Below, piece after piece: positions 32,561-43,130 of a DNA stretch of 64,000 bases. Source of the stretch: Bolinopsis microptera (lineage: Eukaryota; Ctenophora; Tentaculata; Lobata; Bolinopsidae); NCBI RefSeq assembly GCF_026151205.1, contig NC_087084.1, positions 11,127,453-11,191,452 of the forward strand, in the 5' to 3' direction. How positions within the stretch are numbered: the stretch's first letter is position 1; each line of letters opens with the position of its first letter. The notes beneath the pieces were generated by a model, which saw only the letters and a list, made by a program, of their open reading frames with translations, ran no database searches and was not told the DNA's origin. Both the position numbers and the translations under genes were made by a program.

Positions 32561-33393
32561 ATAAGATAAGATAGCTGGAAGGATCTTCTGAAACTGAATT
32601 GTGTTGCTCCATAAATATTATCTGAATGTGTTCATGCTGAACATTTTGCTGTGCTGCAAGTGAAGTATCTGTAAGACTTTTTTAGCCCGGGATACCAAAA
32701 TTAAGTACATGTGTTACTAACTTAGGATGCACGAAAGTTAAAACAGTTTTTAATGAATATCTCCAAAACTAAGCACTATAAACCCTATGATGCTTTAAAG
32801 CTTGTAAATAAATGTGGCCTTTGCAGTTAGTTTGAGGTAAAAGAGAGGCCCCTACAACGTTCAGAAGCCGAGATACAAAAGTCATATATTTGCGCCTGAG
32901 GGTAATTTAGAAATGTCCCCCTAGGGTTGGGATTACTGATAGAAATTGCGTACCTTATCAATTCTGATCCAGAATGACCTTACAAAAGACCTGGTTTCTA
33001 GAAAAGTTGTAGACACCAAACTGCATACTCGATGTCAATAAGCTTCTAGAGTAGATTTTTTCACTCTCGCCCCAGTGAAAATCGGTTTTTCTGGCTTTTT
33101 TCCAAAAGTAAGCATTTTGGGCCTTTATACCCTTCATAGTGTCAATATAAATATGTCCATTGCGGTCATTTTAAGCCAAAGTTTGAGTCTCTAAGACCTT
33201 CAGAAGCTGAGATACATATTTCCCATACATGCGCCTAATGTGAAATATGGGCGTGGCCCCCACAGGGTTGGGACTAGCGACACAAAATGTGCCCCTCGGT
33301 GATTTGAGTTACCAATGACCTACTTAACCCGATTCAGTATCAAAAAACTCTGTACATCGAAGTGCACACTCAATCCCTCCCTGCTACTAGAGT

Positions 33394-33680
33394 AAGATTA
33401 AAAGTTTATAAATAACTAAGCGTCTAATAGCATGCCACAGTTTCCCCTAAAAGAGAACTGAAAACCAACTAAGCGTATAATAGTATGCTACAGTTTCCCC
33501 TAAAACAGAACTGAAAACTAACTTTACTAATAAATTAGATTAAAAAGTTTATAAATAACTAAGCGTCTAAAAGTATGCTTCAGTTTCCCCTAAAACAGAA
33601 CTGAAAACCAACTAAGCGTCTATTAGTATGCTACAGTTTCCCCTAAAACAGAACTGAAAACCAACTAAGCGTCTATTAGT
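33394..33680. repeat. 53-base tandem array overlapping the SLC28 stop codon
   Basis: The units AACTAAGCGTCTATTAGTAT plus GCTACAGTTTCCCCTAAAACAG plus AACTGAAAACC are 53 bases, or about 90 with an AT-rich extension. The last unit runs into the coding end of the SLC28 gene at 33665. Confidence 0.9.
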
Positions 33681-34848
33681 ATGCCAGCAATGCACGCAGT
33701 CATCTGGCACGCCACTGTTCCTGCTAACATGGAACTAAACACCAACTTTGCCAAATCAGACTTCCTCTCCGGAGCCATAACAGACAGAGCCCCCAGTTGT
33801 ATCCCCATAGACCCGATATTCCCAAACCCACACAGAGCATATGTCATCAACACGTGGGTTCTCTGAGTAATCAGCCCCGCGCTGACCTTAGCAGAGAGGG
33901 TGGAGTACGCCACGTACTCATTTATGAGAATCTTGGTAGCTAGCAGCTCTCCAGCGTGCTGACACTGGTCCTCTTCTATACCTAGCATCCACGCAAACGG
34001 CACGAAGATATACCCAATCAGCTCTGTGAAGGTGATGTCCCAGTTGACACACAGGGCAAGGTAATGGAACCAGGTTTGGAAGCAAGCGTAGAATGAGATG
34101 AATGCTATCAGGATCACTACTATGTTGAGGCACAACGAGATGGACTTTGATGCTCCGTCCGTTGCTGCCTCGATGAAATTCTTCGAGTTTTCCATTTTCG
34201 GCATTGTAATCTTTTTCCCTGAAGTGTAATTGCTTTGTTCCCTCTCAGGATACACCAGCTTGGAAATAGCCAGAGCAGCAGGACAACTCATCACAGATGC
34301 AGCTATCAGATGTTTGGCAGGCATCCCCATTCCTATGTAAGCTGCCATAACCCCACCTGCTATAGTTGCAAACCCACCCGTCATAACCGCGTGTAACTCA
34401 GACTTTGTCATGTTTGGGATGAACGGTCGGATCATGAGAGGAGCCTCCGTCATCCCCACAAAGATATTTCCAGCTGCTGAGAGAGACTCAACCACGGAGG
34501 TCTGCATTGTGTAGAACATGATTTTACTGATCCCCTGGATGATGACTTGGAGCACTCCCAGGTGGAAGAGAATGGAGACCAGCGCTGAGAAATACACTAA
34601 GACAGGTATAAAGATACTGAAACACCAGATAGCGTACCCCCACCTGTGCTCATCTGGAACATCCCCTTCGTACGCACCATTCATCACAACCTCTCCAAAC
34701 ACAAACACACCCCCTTTCCTTGCGTAGCTCAGGAAAATAGTGGTCTTATCACCCACAAAGTCGAACAGCTGCTGACCAGGACTGGTTTTGAGGATCAACA
34801 TGGCAAACACATACTGCATACCCAAACCCCACAGCACAGACCTCCACC
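33665..34848 (-). CDS. Concentrative nucleoside transporter (SLC28/CNT family), 5' part lost in gap
   Basis: There are about 394 residues without an intron, from the gap edge to TAG at 33665-33667. It begins WRSVLWGLGMQYVFAMLILKT, a CNT signature after the N-terminal helices. It has the conserved core NIFVGMTEAPLMIRPFIPNM, a gating and nucleoside-binding block, and later TKILINEYVAYSTLS with the family's NE(F/Y)VAY motif, then GFGNIGSMGIQLGALS. These transporters sit in the plasma membrane and import nucleosides with sodium or protons. Usual animal length is about 600-700 residues, so about the first third is missing behind the N run. The terminal residues (ILIDA, stop) are encoded by a copy of the adjacent tandem repeat. 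The lack of introns and higher GC contrast with neighbouring genes. Confidence 0.93.
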
Positions 34849-34948
34849 NNNNNNNNNNNNNNNNNNNNNNNNNNNNNNNNNNNNNNNNNNNNNNNNNNNN
34901 NNNNNNNNNNNNNNNNNNNNNNNNNNNNNNNNNNNNNNNNNNNNNNNN
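34849..34948. other. Assembly gap of 100 N
   Basis: A gap of exactly 100 N is the conventional size for an unknown distance. The reading frame to its right (34949-34978) is not shown to belong to the transporter. Confidence 0.99.
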
Positions 34949-37186
34949 CAAGGGGCGTGTTTTCCCCAAAAAAGTCACAAAAAATTTCTAATAACAATTT
35001 TGTAAAAATTTTGCATGGGGGAGCGGCCCAGGGGGGACCTTGTACATTCTTATCGTTACTGGGTGGGTGTTGGGTCAGTTTAGTTGGGCGTGGTAAAAGT
35101 TGTCAGTTATCTGATTAACTGATTAGGCAATTAACTGATTAGGTAAACTTTAAAAAAGGTGGAAGGAACTAATTTAGCAAATTGCAAATTTGTTCTTTGT
35201 ACGGGAAACTTTAACTGGAACCTTATTGTTGAGTTAGCCACCTGGTGGTCACCGTGAACCAACGGTTTCGGGGTCACGGTCCACGTGATCACTGAATTTA
35301 TGCACTATGTATAATTTCTTCTACAATATTATACATATTTTAAAAGATTCTCTAGTATTTTCTAGAAGATTCGTAGGTAAAGTTCCTGAAAAACATGACG
35401 AAAAGGAAACAACTCACCTAGGAAACCGACCCAGATATCCGGTTCTGATTTCGGTCCGGTTTCAAACAATTTTGCCGGATATTTTCTTCAAAAAAAATGT
35501 TATTTCTAAATCTTGAATCGATATTTTTCGTCACATTTTTAACTCAAATCCTTAAAAAATCATAAGTATTTTGACTAGGTGCGGGACTTCGAAAAAACCG
35601 AAAAATATATTTTCGGCTCATAATGAACAGGGCATTAAGATTTTAAGGGGTCTGGTAGGATAATATGCCAATCGCATATTCAATATCATTTCTGATAATA
35701 ACTTGTCTACTCCTTGTATACTTCTTGTTTACTCCTGGCTACCAAACGATACTGCTTGTTGGATTTGATATTTTGACCTATGTCTACTGCTAGGCCCTAA
35801 ACAGCAAAACATCATCGGTGTGGTTTTGTATTGCTCTTAGGAATGCAGAACCTTATAAATTTATAAATTTTTCGGCAAGATCCGGTACATTCCGGCAGCC
35901 TTAATATTTTGCCCTTTTCTAACAACCGGTTCCGGTCCGGCAAAATCCGGCTGACCGGATAAATAGATTGATATCCGGCAGAAATCCGGTTCCAGCAGCC
36001 AAAAGCCCATTCCGGTCGGTTTTCCTAAACTCCCCCCTCCAGTTGAGAGAAGGTGTAGGCGAAACTCAATCAGCAATTCTTAAAACATCAGGTTCTACTC
36101 CTTTTATCTGAATAATTTTCCTGAGACGATGTGATGTTATTGGTGTGACCGTCATAGTTCATACCACGCGCGGCGGGTGTTGATGTCATACTACGTGGGT
36201 ACCAAACTTGATCCATTTATTTTAGGGTCTGAATTATCGTGCGTTCTGCCTGAGCTTCTGGAACTGTTTCCTCATTTTCTCCTTCAATCGCAAAACAAAA
36301 ACGGTAGTTTGAGAGAATTTGTATTTGTTTTTTATGCTTCATACCAGTTTTGAAAAAAAATTTCTAAATTTAATACGTTTTCAACATGTCATGTAAAGCT
36401 TTTTGATTACAAAATATGTTATAAAGCTTGTTTTTGGGAGGGAGATACACGTTGAATTGACTCAAGAGTAAGGGTACTCGACAATAAAGATCCACGAGAC
36501 TATTTTAACATGCCTTTTAACCCGGCCGGATTTCGTTTACAATTGCTTGGCCAAAAATTCCTCTGAAACTGACCTGCTTGCTTTCGCTTCATAGGTCCCG
36601 TGAACATGGCGGCGAAGAAAACTGCTGCAACCGGCTAGTACTACGCGGGTGCGCGGGAACTTGGTGTGTTTCCTACCATCAGAAACAACGTCACACAACA
36701 CACTAGGGGGGGGTGTAAACAAATTAATTAATTAAATTAATTAATAATTAAAATAAATTGTTATTATTGTTTACAAAACTAAAAACCACACTTTTGTCAA
36801 CCACGATAATTTACAAAAGTGTCACAAATTAATTGCTTTTTTGGGACATGATTTATAATTGACTTATCATATCAATTAAAAAAACATTGATCACTTGTTC
36901 TTTCTGAGCTGGTTCTCTTGACGAGGGTAGCAAGCGCGTAATGCTGCGGCCCATAAACTGTAAAACCCATCTCTTTTTTCCTTCGCTGAACTTGTGGCCA
37001 ATGATGTGTTCTCACAAGAAAAGCGTGGTCCAGAAGATGGTGTGTCCGAGGGAATGTGAGTTCCGGAGATGATGAATATCTCAAGGAACGTGCTGGTGCG
37101 CGATCCGTCAGGAAACGCGTAGGTTACCACAGCAAAGACTCGTGACCACTTTGACGGGATCGTTATAGACATTGGGCTGAAATGAT
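34949..37186. other. Non-coding region with CCGG-rich inverted pieces
   Basis: No gene is supported. At 35418-35485 and 35870-36030 CCGG-rich phrases (ATATCCGGTTC, GGTCCGGTTTC, TTTTGCCGGATA) recur in opposite orientation. The outer ends AGGAAACCGACC and GGTCGGTTTTCCT suggest a small inverted-repeat element of about 600 bases. The ORF on the minus strand there is a by-product. Confidence 0.4.
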
Positions 37187-38633
37187 GATTTAAGGGGGGG
37201 GGGTTCACCCCTGATTTTTTGTGATGAAACTTGGTTTCGAGATGCAGTTGACCAACAAAACTAGGACCAGTGACCAAACTTTTGAGGGGGTCCCGGACCC
37301 CCAACCCGCCCAACACGGTGGCACAGCGGGGCAGCCACGCCCATATTCGGTCCAAATCAGGCCCAATTTTAGCCAATACCCTGAACATGCCCAAACAACC
37401 CAGATTTTATGGTGCTCTACTTGTAGCTAGCAGTGGTCCCTGAAACTAGTATATGCAATTTTCATCAAGATTGGACAAAAAACTGACTGAGTTATGAGCA
37501 AAAAAACTATATGCCCATTTTTGGGCATACGCACTAAATTTGATCGATTTTGGCCATAAATTTGGTTTCAAAAAAATCAATATTTTGAATGAAACCTAAC
37601 TTTATATGAAAGGTAAGCCAAAAACTACACATTTCATGATTATCAGCTCAATATCTACCTAACTGGGATTATGTGTTCAAATAATCGAAAAAAAATTAAC
37701 AAAATTCGCCCATATCTCAGTTCGCGATATTTGCAAAAACTGACTTCGCTCAAAACAAATAGAACTCAATAGGGTTTTCATTATTTTTTTCATGAAATTC
37801 AGATCACGTAAGAAATTGTCTCATGACCTTAAGTTTTTGGGACAGAATTTTGAGTTAGGGCCTTTTAAAAAATTTGGAGGCCAAAATTCTGAAAAATGCC
37901 CGGCAAAATTTTTTAAAAATTGGCCGCCAAATTTTTTTAAAAAAAGCCCTAACTCAAAATTCTGTCCCAAAACTTTAAGGTCATGAGAAAAATTTCTACG
38001 TTGATTCTGAAAATTTCAATGAAAAAATATTGGAAACTCAAATTGAGTTTCTATTGTTTTTTGACCCGAAAGTCAGTTTTGCAAATTTTCGCGAACTGAG
38101 ATATGGGCGTTTTTTTTTGTTAATTTTTTGCGATTATTTGAACACAGAACCCAAACAGTTAGGTAGATTATGAGCTGAAAAATCATAGAGAATGTGTTAG
38201 TTTGGCTTACCTTTCAAATATAAAATTTTTAGTTTCATTCAAAAAAATTTGATATTTGGACCAATTTATGGGCCAAAAAATCGATCAATTTAGTGCGTAT
38301 GCCCAATATGGGCATATAGTTTTTAGCTCATAACTCAGTCATTTTTTCCATCTTGATGAAAACTTCATATAACGATTTTTAAAGGGGACCACTAGCTCCC
38401 AAGTTGAGCACCATAACCAGGGTTTTGGGCATGTTCAGGGTATTTGGCTAAATTGGGCCTGATTTGGAACCAAATATGGGCCGTGGCTGCCCCGCGGGGC
38501 ACCTTTTTTGGCGGTTGGGGTCCGGGACCCCCTCAAAAGTTTGGTCACTGGTCCTAGTTTGTTGGTCAAACTGCTATCTCGAAACCAAGTTTCACAAAAA
38601 AATCAGGGTAAACCCCCCCCCCCCCCTTAAATC
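37187..38633. mobile_element. Second foldback element (1.45 kb inverted repeat)
   Basis: The termini GATTTAAGGGGGGG and CCCCCCTTAAATC enclose two arms of about 700 bases that are reverse complements around a centre near 37904. Examples are CCAGTGACCAAACTTTTGAG against CTCAAAAGTTTGGTCACTGG, and CCCTAACTCAAAATTCTGTC against its complement. Arms are visibly more diverged than in the element at 29689. There is no ORF. It ends in poly-C/poly-G tracts. Confidence 0.85.
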
Positions 38634-39881
38634 AAAAACATTTATAAAAAAAGTCAACACTTCATGAAAAATTATCAACAAAATATTTAATAAGACATTC
38701 TACAAAGATACAATTATTGTAATCTAACGATAAAAAAAAAAAATTTTCAAAATGGGTTGGATTTAAATTGTAACAAAAATCTAGAGCTTGTTAATTGCTA
38801 TTTATGATTATTATTATCGTTGATATCTAAAAATACCCTGCAAAACCATAATAGTCGTAATTTTGATTTTTTTCATTTGTGTTTAATGTAAAAAGGTAAA
38901 AAAGTTCCTTGAAACAATCCAAACTTTGAATTCGAGGAACAAGCTTGGAGCAATTAAAAACATTCAGCACAATGTCCCCTTACGTAACTACGGTAAAAAC
39001 TTTATTTTATCTTTTATAGCAGAATTTTCCTATAAGTAGGTTGTGCATCATACCAAGGTCCTATGTAAAGCCCTAATTTTAAGATTTCTGTCAAATTTAA
39101 GTGTCATACAATGGTCACTGCAATTCCGTTTAAATTCTACTAAATGATCAGATAAAACACTATTTCGTGGATGTTCCAGGATTTCTTCCATATTAAACCG
39201 CAGACACAGATAAACTCATCGCTAAATCATAGTTACATTCATTCAGACTAAACTGCCAAAAATAAATGACCTCACCTGAAAATCTATTTCTGTGGCAGTT
39301 TGTTCTTCAAATCTCGAGAAGATTCACGAGAATTTACTCACAAAAAACTTTCAACACTGATAATTACGGAGAGTATTAATACATCATATAGATCTAGCCT
39401 GGGGCAGATATATTCTCAGCTCTGTCTCGGCATCTCGAGTTACCGCAAAGCCGTTTGCTGAGTAGCATAGCAGAAAGAAATCTACCCAATCACGTAAGTT
39501 TGGGTTTTGTGCCAGCCAATCCTAGCCGTTACTAAAGTCACGTGGTTTTATACCCAGGATTAAAGATTAACTCTTTGCCATGGGCTTGATATTCCGTTTA
39601 CTATTGTGTGGTGCGAATTGTTATCATTGCTATTGTTAAAACTGCTGTAAATCGTATATCTCTGTATCGACCTGATGTGACTAGAACTTTTTCCTCAATC
39701 TTCAGTCTTAACCGTTCATTTCGGTTAATTGTGTATTTTAGGTGATCTAAAAGTAGCTGCCTTTAATAAAGGTATATGAAATATTGCTATAATTTTTGTT
39801 GTACTTAAATAGTAAATAGTTCCTTCGTAAATAGTTCCTTCTCCGGTTTGTTCACAGTACCGAATTTCAGTGTAGACAATC
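38634..39881. other. Spacer and presumed upstream region of the PTB adaptor gene
   Basis: No ORF is supported. A CACGTG lies at about 39540. An acceptor-like TTTCAG at 39864-39869, just before the start codon, suggests a 5' untranslated intron. Confidence 0.4.
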
Positions 39882-42028
39882 ATGAGTAGTGAACACGCTT
39901 GGATATCTGGTGGATGTCCTTTTAAAGGCAGGAGGATTGACTCACGAGGCAATATCAAATACAAAGGTAGGAAAATGTAACATTTCATAGGTGAAACGAC
40001 ATTACATTTTAAAAAGGTGAAAGTTTGAAATAAAGTAGCCTACATACTAGATCATATCAGATTACTAATAAGAAAGCTTTTCAAATATGTTTACTTAAGT
40101 TAAATTTGATGGAGTTTATGGAAAATAAAGCAAAGTATATATTTTTTATCTATCAGGTCACATGATAGTTTCAAGCCATGAGCTTCAGTTTGTTTTGGCA
40201 AAGCCCAAAGCAAAGAGTGGAAAAGTCATCGACAAAGAGCTATTTCCGCTGAAGGTTTACTAAATTATGAGTATGATATGTCATTAAAACAAAGTTATCA
40301 GTGAAACAATGTTATCACTTTTATGCTAATTTTATACAGTAATAATGAAAATATCTACAAAGAGAAGCAATTTAAGATAATTTTTGCATACTAGTCATAC
40401 TGCAGATGGACTGATAGTTGACGGGGCAAAGGGGCACTCTTGCTATTCCCTTTCTTGTGCACCACAACAGCAACTATATATATATATGTAGGTCCTCTTA
40501 TGAGTATCAATATTACTATCTTTAAGAATTATGAGATTGCAGGTTAACGGTAAAATGCCTCCCTAGCAGCTTACTGGAGTGTACTTGTCAGGATATTAAG
40601 AGTTATGGATGTCACGAGAACGTGCTGTCAGTGCGATTAGGAGGAGAGTCCGCAGAGATGGGAGAGTCGAACATGGTGTATTTTAAAATGAAAGAAGCAG
40701 TTGTTGTAAAAGAGATTATGGATCAGGTGCAATAAATTATACAGTATATTAGGTGATATATTCCAAAATTTCAAGTGTGATTCAACAGTGTGTGATTCAA
40801 CAGTTCATGTTATTCCTCACCAGTATTTAAGTATATCAACATATCTGGCTTATCAAATGCTAACATTGCAGGTCATTGAAATGAAACGGAAACCAATGCC
40901 TCGAATGCCAAGCTTTGACCACGCTGGAGGATTCTATGACATGTCACCGTATGTGGTTACAGATATATAACTCATTATTTTATTATATATAGTAGACGGC
41001 GAAATGCTTAATAAGATTATACAGCAATTGAGTCTCAAAGTTGAGTGATGACGTTATACCATTCACAAAAATGCTAACTTTCAGGACCGCCTTTAAAGCT
41101 TTCCCTGGACAACAAGACCTCCAGAGAAAACCATCCCTACCACTACCATCATCTATGCAAAATAACATGAGCTATTATGATCCCTCTCAGATGGATCCCA
41201 CTCAGTCGTCGCCACAACAATCTGATAACGTTTTTGATGGGTACAGCAGGTGAGGCTGCTTCAAGATACCTAATGATCATTATTTTTGTTCTGAAATTGT
41301 TTTTAAGGCTCAATTTACTTGTTTATTATTTTGGCGGCAATAGCAAAGTTGTGCAATTTACAAACTATTATTTAAAAGCTAGGAAAGATGAAGAGCATGG
41401 CCATCCTAAAATGTATTATAGACACAACTTATGATGCAAGATATGCTCTAAAGTCTAAAATGCTTATTACATGTTATTACTTATTGTAACAGAAATGAGA
41501 AATCTAAGTTAAGCAACAAAATATGGAATTAATACCAACAAAACAAAGCACTATAACAAGAATGCTTTCAGGGCCAAATTCACGCGATCAACTTCGACTG
41601 GATCTTCAGGTAGCAGCACTGGACCACTCTCAGGAAATTGTATACCTGGACATGAGAACCCAATATTTCAGTTCAGTCCTATTGTGTCACCAGTCCAGTA
41701 TGCTCAAGTGGAGATACCTACTCAAAGACAATTTGTGGATCTGCCCTCCCCTACAGACCCCAGTAATCCAGGTAAAGCACAATTTAACTTGATTTGATAT
41801 TTTGATTCGTGTTAACTATAGTATAAGTGTTGCCAGCTGTCAAGTTGTAGGTTAATGTGATGTATTATGAAAAAAATTCATAAAATTTATAGAACTTACC
41901 CTTAAGGAAAGAAAAAGCGCCCGTTCTTTAAGACAAGATCGCTACCAAAGTTTGGATACACAAAAGTTGATATTGACACAATGGAGGCATTGAGGGAAAT
42001 AGAAAACAAAGAGAAGCAATCTGGGTAA
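39882..42028 (+). CDS. Adaptor with N-terminal IRS-type PTB domain (FRS2/Dok-like)
   Basis: Seven exons join in phase to 293 residues: 39882-39966, 40157-40254, 40592-40726, 40872-40948, 41085-41249, 41572-41771, 41907-42028. TAG is in frame 9 bases before the ATG, which fixes the start. Residues about 28-108 form an IRS-type PTB domain: GHMIVSSHELQFVLAK, then ELFPLKDIKSYGCHENVLSV and MVYFKMKEAVVVKEIMDQ, matching the PTB strand, L-x-x-I-x-x-YG and terminal helix pattern of FRS2 and Dok proteins. These bind phosphotyrosine or receptor tails and recruit signalling partners. The tail is disordered, Ser/Pro-rich, with candidate tyrosines (GGFYDMSP, MSYYDPSQ, FDGYSR, VQYAQVEIP), and ends in a basic GKKKRPFFKTR block. 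Unlike FRS2 it lacks an N-terminal MG myristoylation signal. The orthologue is not fixed. Confidence 0.85.
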
Positions 42029-43130
42029 CACCAGGAGCTTGAGCTGATGGTTCTATTCAGAAAAAAATTAATTGTTTTAAACTGTTTGAGAAAGGATAGA
42101 TTTTTAATTAGGCAGGGTTTTTTAATGATGGTGTCGACCATACTAACTGTGAAGAAACTGAACGAAAACTTCTGTATGAGAATTGACTGATTTTGTGATG
42201 TACATTACATTCTGATTTTGGATCACATATTCTAATATTGAGACATTTTATATTTAAGAGGCTGAAATTTGCACATGCAGACAATGGAAATAATCATATA
42301 TCGTTTTACATAATATCAATACCTTGTGGAAAACAAGAACTTTGGGAGACACTTTTAACAAGCAAATAAGAAAGGTATTGAAAGCCCTAAAAGGTCTGGT
42401 TCAGTGACCAGTGTGACTCCCCATAGTGTGCTCGTTGCATGTAATATTGTGCTTTTGTTTAAACACATTGAATTTTATGTGGAGAACATTTGAGTTAATG
42501 TGTTTTTGAATCATTTTCACTCTTTTGAACTTAATTGATCTGAACAACAATATGAAGTGTTTTGATTAAAGAGTTTGATGAAACTATTTTTAGTCACAAG
42601 TCCTAAAATCCTACAAAGTTATACACATAATTTTGTGATAAAAAGCTAAAAATTACATAATTGATGTCAATAGGATAGGACTATTTAGATTAGACTGCAT
42701 TTTATCGTTAACTTTCCGTTAATTAGACATAAAGAGAGTTTGCATGCAAAGAATGTCTATACATATTTTTACTTTGGGTAAGAAAGAAGATAACATCGCA
42801 GCAGTGGCTTTTCAAACCCTACGGACTTCTGCACTCTAACACTCTACTTTAAATAGTTTGCTAGCTTACACAATATCAGTCAGTGTTTTGATTTCTCTTG
42901 ATTTTTATTGTAAACGATCCTGTGGAAACAAATTCGAAGGACTGTCAGGTACAATTAAGATATTCTGATCCTGCTTCTTCAATCAAAAATCACACAGCCA
43001 TCCAAGCAGTGATTTTCGATCAAAATTCAGTTCGCTAATTTCGGGATACCACGAGGTCGAGCAACTACATGAGGAATAGATAGTATAAAGTTTTTAACCC
43101 GGTTTAAAAAACAGCAAATGTCCTATTATT
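42029..43130 (+). other. 3' untranslated and intergenic sequence
   Basis: Ordinary AT-rich sequence with no further gene. Sequence quality looks normal up to about 43130. Confidence 0.5.

Larger units (their letters stand above)
29689..33393. mobile_element. Giant foldback element (3.7 kb inverted repeat)
   Basis: The left arm 29689 to about 31200 is the reverse complement of about 31330-33393, with termini ACTCTAGTAGCAG and CTGCTACTAGAGT. The outer about 750 bases of each arm differ at only a few positions (I estimate about 98 percent identity by eye). The inner parts are more diverged and made of short CTAGCTCTTTCTAGCAACCT-type repeats. The right arm carries extra sequence: a 52-base minisatellite and a CCCGGT-rich insert. 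There is no ORF. It resembles foldback (FB-like) transposons; mobility is inferred from its insertion into a tandem array. Confidence 0.85.

Noticed and set aside
34949-34978. Start of the transporter protein to the right of the N gap
   Set aside because: The frame continues through N by chance only; the peptide MTFLGKTRPL does not resemble this family and the gap size is unknown.
35861-36076. 71-codon minus-strand ORF
   Set aside because: It is a by-product of CCGG-rich repeats.
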